A stretch of DNA of 10,925 nt from Myxococcales bacterium (lineage in GTDB: Bacteria; Myxococcota_A; UBA9160; JALSIO01): contig JALSIO010000730.1 in the NCBI GenBank assembly GCA_026989995.1, forward strand, positions 1 through 10,925, read 5' to 3'. The notes under the pieces were generated by a model that was not told the origin of the DNA, made no database searches, and saw nothing but the letters and a program-made list of their open reading frames with translations. Shown here in pieces: positions 6,698 to 10,925 of this stretch. The first letter of the stretch is position 1. Each line of letters opens with the position of its first letter. A program made the position numbers and the translations under genes.

Positions 6698-7777
6698 TCA
6701 ACCGTGCCCCGCCGTCACCGGGCGGCCGGAGTCGAGATCCTCGTCCGCCCGCCGGATGCGCTCCGTGGTGAACCGCGCCGGCTCCCGCAGCGGGGCGCTC
6801 CGAAGCGGGCAGTCCACCACCGTGCAGACGGGGCACTGCCAGGGCCGGCAGGGATCGAAGTGCACGATCACGTCGCCCGGCTGGTCGAGTCCCCTCCGCA
6901 GCGCCTCGTAGACCTCATCGTTGATCTCGTGGATCCGATCCACGTCGTAGTACCGCGGCACACTCATGTGGAGGTCCACGTGGTGCAGCACGCCCGCCCG
7001 CCAGGCGCGAAGGCTGTGGACGTCGATCCACCAGGGACGCCGCTCCTGCTCGAGCACCTCCGCGATGCGGCCGAGGAGCTCCTCGTCGGCCTCGTCCATG
7101 AGGCCGCCCACCGCGCGCCGGACCAGCCGCATCCCCGTGGCGAGGATGTGGAGGGCCACCGCGATGGCGACCAGCGGGTCGGCCACCGTGAAGCCGGTGA
7201 GGCGCACCACACCGAGCCCGCCCAACACCCCGGTGCTGGTCACCACGTCGCTGCGCAGGTGCTCCCCATCGGCCACCAGCGCGAGCGAGCCGGTCCGGCG
7301 CCCGGTCCGGATCAGGTAGGCGGCGAGCACCGCATTGATGGCGGCGGCCGCCGCCACGAGTGTGAGTCCCTCGTCGAGGTGGCGGAGCTCGGCCCCGCGC
7401 AGCAGCTTCGGAACGGCGTCCACCAGGATGGCGATCCCCGCCACCGCGATCAGCGCCCCCTCGGCGCCGGCGGAGAAGTACTCGGCCTTCCCGTGGCCGT
7501 AGGGGTGGTCGCGATCGGCCGGGCGCGCCGCCACGACGAGCGTGTAGACGAGCAGGCCGCTGGCCATCACGTTGACGAGCGACTCCGCCGCGTCCGAGAG
7601 GATGGCCGCCGAGCCGGTCCAGGCGAAGGCCGAGGCCTTGAGCCCCAGGACGCCGATCCCCACCCCGAGCGAGGTGCGGGCTGCGCGCAATCGGAGCGCC
7701 TGCTGCCCGCGCCCACGCCGGGGGCGGAGCTGGATGCCGGGCCGGCTCTCGGCCGTCGAAGGGACTTCGTCCGCCAC
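6698..7777 (-). CDS. Cation diffusion facilitator (CDF) family metal efflux transporter with cysteine-rich C-terminal tail
   Basis: A 359-residue inner-membrane divalent-metal/proton antiporter. Six hydrophobic segments span about 37-220. TM2 carries LSDAAESLVN (60-69), the cytoplasmic loop carries HPYGHGKAEYFSA (91-103) and TM5 carries HLRSD (H173, D177). The cytoplasmic dimer domain runs from about 225 to 307. Compared with YiiP, whose transport site is D-x3-D plus H-x3-D, the TM2 pair here is E65/N69, so the metal preference may differ. After the usual fold comes a cysteine cluster, CRPWQCPVC at 310-318 and C323, which could bind metal. The start is the GTG at 7777; there is no Shine-Dalgarno, but a TAGACT box lies six bases upstream. 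It is divergent from the aminotransferase operon. Confidence 0.92.
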   Translation of the reverse strand: MADEVPSTAESRPGIQLRPRRGRGQQALRLRAARTSLGVGIGVLGLKASAFAWTGSAAILSDAAESLVNVMASGLLVYTLVVAARPADRDHPYGHGKAEYFSAGAEGALIAVAGIAILVDAVPKLLRGAELRHLDEGLTLVAAAAAINAVLAAYLIRTGRRTGSLALVADGEHLRSDVVTSTGVLGGLGVVRLTGFTVADPLVAIAVALHILATGMRLVRRAVGGLMDEADEELLGRIAEVLEQERRPWWIDVHSLRAWRAGVLHHVDLHMSVPRYYDVDRIHEINDEVYEALRRGLDQPGDVIVHFDPCRPWQCPVCTVVDCPLRSAPLREPARFTTERIRRADEDLDSGRPVTAGHG

Positions 7778-7843
7778 GCGGCGAGTCTACCGGGCACGCC
7801 GCCTCCGGGCCGGAGGGCCAGGCCCGCTCGCTACCATGCACCC
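7778..7843. promoter_or_regulatory. Divergent promoter region with paired leaderless-type -10 boxes
   Basis: This 66-base gap lies between two divergent genes that both start with GTG. On the minus strand TAGACT (7789-7784) ends six bases before the transporter's GTG. On the plus strand TACCAT (7832-7837) ends six bases before the aminotransferase's GTG at 7844. Neither gene has a convincing Shine-Dalgarno. A TAnnnT box about six bases from a start codon is the usual signature of leaderless transcripts. No clear -35 hexamers are seen, so the call rests on the symmetry and the missing ribosome sites. Confidence 0.4.
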
Positions 7844-9115
7844 GTGCCGGAGACCCTCCCGCCCGCCCTCGTGACCGAGGTGCCCGGCCCCCGCTCCCGG
7901 GCGCTCGGGGAGCGTCTCGCCCGGGTGGAGTGCCGCGACACCACCTGCCTGGTACCCGAGCCGCCGATCTTCTGGGACCGCGCAGAGGGCGCCAACGTGG
8001 TGGACGTGGACGGCAATCGCTTCGTGGATCTCGGGGCCGGCTTCGGGGTGGCCTGCGCCGGGCACGCCCACCCGCGGATCGTGCGGGCGGTCCAGGCACA
8101 GGCCGCGCGCTGCCTGCACGCCATGGGCGACGTCCACCCGCCCGCCGTGAAGGTGGAGCTCCTCGAAGCCCTCGCGGATCGCTTCCCCGGCGGCGGCGAG
8201 GCGCGCGCCATCCTCGGCTCGTCGGGCTCCGACGCGGTGGAGGCCGCGCTCGAAACGGCACTGCTCGCCACGGGGCGGGCCGGCGTCCTCGCCTTCGAGG
8301 GCGGCTACCACGGGCTCTCGCTCGGGGCCCTCGACGTGACCCACCGCCCAGAGTTCCGGGCGCCCTTCCGGGAGCGGCTCCCGGGTCGGGCGGCCTTCGC
8401 CGCCTACGGCGATGCCGAAGACGCGGCTCGCTGCCTCGCCGAGGCGCCGGAGCCGATCGGGGCGGTCGTGGTCGAGCCGATCCAGGGACGGGGGGGCGAG
8501 CGCATTCCGCCGCCGGGCTTCCTGCGGGAGCTCCGCGCGCTCTGCGACCGGGCGGGGGCGCTGCTCGTCGTGGACGAGATCTACACCGGTTGCGGGCGGA
8601 CCGGGCACTTCTTCGCCTGCGAGGCGGAGGGCGTGATCCCCGACCTGCTCCTGGTGGGCAAGGGTCTCTCCTCGGGCATGCCCATTTCGGCCTGCGTGGG
8701 GCGCGCGGCAGTGCTCGATGCCTGGCCCGCCTCGCGGGGCGAGGCGCTGCACACCCAGACCTTCCTGGGGCACCCCCCCTCCTGTGCCGCGGCCCTCGCC
8801 TCGCTCGCGGTGATCGAGGAGGAGAAGCTCGTCGAGCGCAGCCGGGTGCTCGGCGAGTCGTCCCTCTCGCGACTGCGCCGCGGGCTCGCCGGCTCGGATC
8901 GGGTCGCGGAGGTTCGGGGCCGGGGACTCATGCTCGGCATCGAGTGCCGGAGGCCGGAAGACGCGCAGCAAGCGTGCCGCGAGGCCCTGCGCCGTGGGGT
9001 GATCGCCATCGTCTCGGGCGCGCACGGCGAGGTGGTCTCCATCACGCCACCGCTGGTGATCGGCGAAGCCGCGCTCGCGGCCGGTCTCGACCTCCTGGTG
9101 GAGCTCCTGGCGTGA
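7844..9115 (+). CDS. Class III PLP-dependent aminotransferase (aspartate aminotransferase family, fold type I)
   Basis: A 423-residue complete enzyme. The N-terminal strand WDRAEGANVVDVDGNRFVDL (44-63) is typical of the family. GSSGSDAVEAAL (125-136) binds the PLP phosphate and FEGGYHGLSLG (151-161) stacks on the ring. EPIQGRGGERIPPPGFLREL is at 211-230. VVDEIYTGCGRTG (242-254) holds the ring-nitrogen aspartate D244. K273 in VGKGLSSGMPIS is the Schiff-base lysine, and TQTFLGHP is at 304-311. The family transaminates terminal amines, aldehydes and amino acids (GABA, ornithine, diamines); the substrate cannot be read directly. Its stop overlaps the LuxE-like start (GTGA). This suggests it acts in the same pathway, plausibly aminating an aldehyde made by the LuxC-like reductase. 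The start is the GTG at 7844; a GTG nine codons later is the alternative. Confidence 0.92.
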   Translation: MPETLPPALVTEVPGPRSRALGERLARVECRDTTCLVPEPPIFWDRAEGANVVDVDGNRFVDLGAGFGVACAGHAHPRIVRAVQAQAARCLHAMGDVHPPAVKVELLEALADRFPGGGEARAILGSSGSDAVEAALETALLATGRAGVLAFEGGYHGLSLGALDVTHRPEFRAPFRERLPGRAAFAAYGDAEDAARCLAEAPEPIGAVVVEPIQGRGGERIPPPGFLRELRALCDRAGALLVVDEIYTGCGRTGHFFACEAEGVIPDLLLVGKGLSSGMPISACVGRAAVLDAWPASRGEALHTQTFLGHPPSCAAALASLAVIEEEKLVERSRVLGESSLSRLRRGLAGSDRVAEVRGRGLMLGIECRRPEDAQQACREALRRGVIAIVSGAHGEVVSITPPLVIGEAALAAGLDLLVELLA

Positions 9116-10236
9116 GCGGGCCCGATCCGCGGCGCGAGGTCGAGCAGGAGCTCCTCGCCTGGATGGCCGAGGACCGCTTCACCCCCGATCGGGAGCGCTT
9201 CGAGCGGCTGGCCCTCGCGCTCTTCCGGATCCAGTTCGAGCGCTGCGAACCGTACCGGCGCTTCTGCCTCGGCCGCGGCCGCACGCCGGAGAACGTGGCC
9301 GCGAGCGAGGAGATCCCCGCGGTGCCCACCGGCGCCTTCAAGGAGGTGCCCCTGCGCGGCTTTGCTCCCGAGGCCACCGTCCGCACCTTCCGCACCAGCG
9401 GCACCACCCGGGGGCGGCCCGGCGAGCTGCACCTCGACACCACCGCCCTCTACGATGCCTCCCTGTGCCCGAGCTTTCGCCGCTTCCTCCTGCCCGACCT
9501 CCTGCCCGGCGAGCGCATTCCCATCCGCGTGCTCGCTCCGTCGGAGGACGAGGCGCCGCATTCGTCGCTGAGCTACATGTTCGCCCGGGCCATCGAGACC
9601 TTCGGGGAGTGCGGCAGCGGCTTCGACCTCCGGGGCGGTGCCCTCGACCTCGGGGGCCTCGAGGCGGCGGTCGAGGAGGCGCAGCGCGTGTCGCGCCCCA
9701 TCCTCCTGTGTGGCACCGCCTTCGCCTTCGTGCACCTCGTGGACGCCCTCGCCGCCCGCGGGCGCGGACTTCCGCTTCCGCCGGGGTCCCGCCTGATGGA
9801 GACGGGCGGCTACAAGGGGCGCTCCCGCACCCTGGCGCCGGAGGCGCTGCGGCGCGAACTCGCCGCCTCGCTCGACGTGCCGGAGGAGCGGATCGTGAAC
9901 CAGTACGGCATGACCGAGCTCGCGAGCCAGTTCCACGACTCGGTGCTGCGCTTTCCGGGCTCGCCGCGTCGCAAGCTCGGGCCGCCCTGGGCGCGCGTGC
10001 TCGCCCGGGACCCGAACTCGGGGAAGCTGCTGCCGCCGGGCGAGGTCGGCGTCCTTGAGATCATCGACCTCGCCAACACGGGCTCGGTGCTGGCCGTCGA
10101 GACCGCCGACCTCGGACGGGTGTACCCCGGCGAGCCCTTCGGAGGCTTCGAGGTCCTCGGCCGCGAGGCGGGTGCCGAGGAGCGGGGCTGCTCGCTGGCC
10201 GCAGAGCTCATGCTGGGCGGACGGGTGCAGCGGTGA
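9112..10236 (+). CDS. LuxE-type acyl-protein synthetase (fatty-acid activating, adenylate-forming)
   Basis: A 374-residue protein of the LuxE/PaaK-like adenylate-forming family. In luminous bacteria LuxE activates a fatty acid with ATP, holds it as a thioester on its own cysteine and passes it to LuxC. Here VPTGAFKEVPLR (71-82) precedes the phosphate loop FRTSGTTRGRPGE (93-105). METGGYKGRSR is at 229-239, and NQYGMTELASQFHD (263-276) contains the adenylate-forming core motif. C360 in ERGCSLAAE, 15 residues from the end, sits where the acyl-accepting cysteine (C364 of the about 370-residue Photobacterium LuxE) would be. Length and layout are therefore those of a full, active-looking LuxE. The GTG start overlaps the aminotransferase stop as GTGA with GGAG eight bases upstream, and its own stop overlaps the LuxC-like start the same way. 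No LuxA/LuxB or LuxD is visible, so I leave the symbol blank. Confidence 0.9.
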   Translation: MSGPDPRREVEQELLAWMAEDRFTPDRERFERLALALFRIQFERCEPYRRFCLGRGRTPENVAASEEIPAVPTGAFKEVPLRGFAPEATVRTFRTSGTTRGRPGELHLDTTALYDASLCPSFRRFLLPDLLPGERIPIRVLAPSEDEAPHSSLSYMFARAIETFGECGSGFDLRGGALDLGGLEAAVEEAQRVSRPILLCGTAFAFVHLVDALAARGRGLPLPPGSRLMETGGYKGRSRTLAPEALRRELAASLDVPEERIVNQYGMTELASQFHDSVLRFPGSPRRKLGPPWARVLARDPNSGKLLPPGEVGVLEIIDLANTGSVLAVETADLGRVYPGEPFGGFEVLGREAGAEERGCSLAAELMLGGRVQR

Positions 10237-10925
10237 CGGACGCGGCGCCGCCCGGGGCGCCCAAGGGCTGCGGCAGCCAGCGCGCGGTGGTGCGCGAGCA
10301 GCTCGCCCGCCTGCGGGCGGCGGGAGCCCGGCTGCGGGCGCGGCCGGCCGCTCTCGTCGTGGGCCGCCTCGGCGAACTCCTCGAGCGGTGGCGGGAGCCG
10401 CGCGCGAGCGCGCTCCGGCCGCTGGTGGACGGGCTGGCCCGGGCGGCGGGCTTCCACCCGAGGACCATCGCGCGGGGTCTCGAGGTGGGCCTCGCGCCCT
10501 GGACGCCGGCTGCACTGCGCGAGCTCCTCGAGCGGGACCTCGGTGAGATCCCGGTCCTGGAGGGCACGGGTTCCCGCTGTGCCAGCGGATTCGCCACCAC
10601 CTCGGTGGTCGCCGGCGGAACCCTGCCCCTGCCCACGGCCCTCCAGATCCTGCTTCCCCTGCTCCTGCGATCTCCGGTCCTGGTGCGGCCCTCCGCCGGC
10701 GATCCGGTGACACCCGCCTGGGTCGCCCGGGAGCTCGCCGAGCTCGATCCCGCGCTCGGCGAGTGCGTGGGCGTGGTCTCGGTGCCGAAGCAGGACGAGG
10801 CCGCGATCGACGAGCTGCTCACCGCAGACTGCGTGGTGGTCACCGGTTCGGACACGACCGTGGAGGCGCTGCGGGGCCGGATTCGGGGGGGCCGCCGCTT
10901 CGTGGGCTACAGCCACCGCCTCTCG
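10233..10925 (+). CDS. Partial LuxC-type acyl-CoA reductase, N-terminal 231 residues
   Basis: The first 231 codons are present; the gene runs off the right edge. It belongs to the LuxC family within the aldehyde dehydrogenase superfamily, which reduces a LuxE-bound or CoA-bound acyl group to the aldehyde with NADPH. The start is a GTG overlapping the LuxE-like stop as GTGA. An N-terminal helical part (about 15-105) leads to a Rossmann-like region with VVAGGTLPLPTALQILLPLL (125-144), SPVLVRPSAGDPV (147-159) and DCVVVTGSDTTVEALRGR (199-216). It ends in RRFVGYSHRLS (221-231), the segment that in LuxC reads like R-F-x-x-Y-G-H-R-x-S. The catalytic cysteine lies beyond the window. Tight coupling to a LuxE homologue strengthens the call. 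Confidence 0.87.
   Translation, partial: MTDAAPPGAPKGCGSQRAVVREQLARLRAAGARLRARPAALVVGRLGELLERWREPRASALRPLVDGLARAAGFHPRTIARGLEVGLAPWTPAALRELLERDLGEIPVLEGTGSRCASGFATTSVVAGGTLPLPTALQILLPLLLRSPVLVRPSAGDPVTPAWVARELAELDPALGECVGVVSVPKQDEAAIDELLTADCVVVTGSDTTVEALRGRIRGGRRFVGYSHRLS

Noticed and set aside
6506..7843. Upstream extension of the aminotransferase frame across the cation transporter and folK region
   Set aside because: It is antisense to well-supported minus-strand genes and adds more than 400 residues that no class III aminotransferase has. The family-like N-terminus starts near the GTG at 7844.
7836..7874. ATG at 7836 as the start of a short plus-strand peptide or of the aminotransferase
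   Set aside because: It is out of frame with the aminotransferase and its frame shows no recognisable protein. It overlaps the putative -10 box.
1..10925. Insertion sequences, CRISPR arrays, attachment sites, rRNA or tRNA genes
   Set aside because: A reading of both strands found no transposase or integrase motif, no regularly spaced repeats and no RNA gene fold.

Overview
This is a very GC-rich bacterial window carrying ten protein genes and the start of an eleventh, with almost no free space. Synonymous positions are nearly all G or C, and GTG starts are common. The gene content is a Gram-negative-style multi-pass PDZ histidine kinase, an F420-type luciferase-fold oxidoreductase, a Tat-exported protein, an iron-sulfur APS reductase and LuxE/LuxC-type fatty-acid reduction. 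It fits a high-GC myxobacterial, deltaproteobacterial or Binatota-like lineage. That placement is inference; there is no rRNA or marker gene to settle it. No RNA gene, insertion sequence, phage gene or CRISPR array was seen.

Left block (1-3800, all minus strand, read right to left): an 857-residue membrane histidine kinase overlaps the next gene by ATGA. That gene encodes a luciferase-like, probably F420-dependent oxidoreductase. After 33 bases a bioA-like aminotransferase begins and runs off the left edge. The three look like one transcript.

Middle block (3964-7777, all minus strand): a cation diffusion facilitator with a cysteine-rich tail comes first, then folK, then cysH (APS reductase). 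cysH is coupled by TGATG to a Tat-signal, PPOX-fold flavin/haem-binding-like protein. A 326-base gap full of inverted repeats follows, then a small gene for a predicted secreted protein of unknown function. An AT-rich palindrome at the folK stop lies just upstream of cysH and may be its promoter or operator.

Right block (7844-10925, plus strand, running off the right edge): a class III PLP aminotransferase, a LuxE-type acyl-protein synthetase and a LuxC-type acyl-CoA reductase are joined by two GTGA stop/start overlaps. The most economical reading is a pathway that activates a fatty acid on LuxE, reduces it to an aldehyde on LuxC and may transaminate it to an amine. No LuxA/LuxB pair is visible, so this is not an ordinary light-producing operon. 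This cassette is the best candidate in the window for an undescribed system.

The 66-base divergent gap between the cation transporter and the aminotransferase has no good Shine-Dalgarno for either gene. It does carry a TAnnnT box six bases before each GTG start, which suggests leaderless transcripts in both directions.
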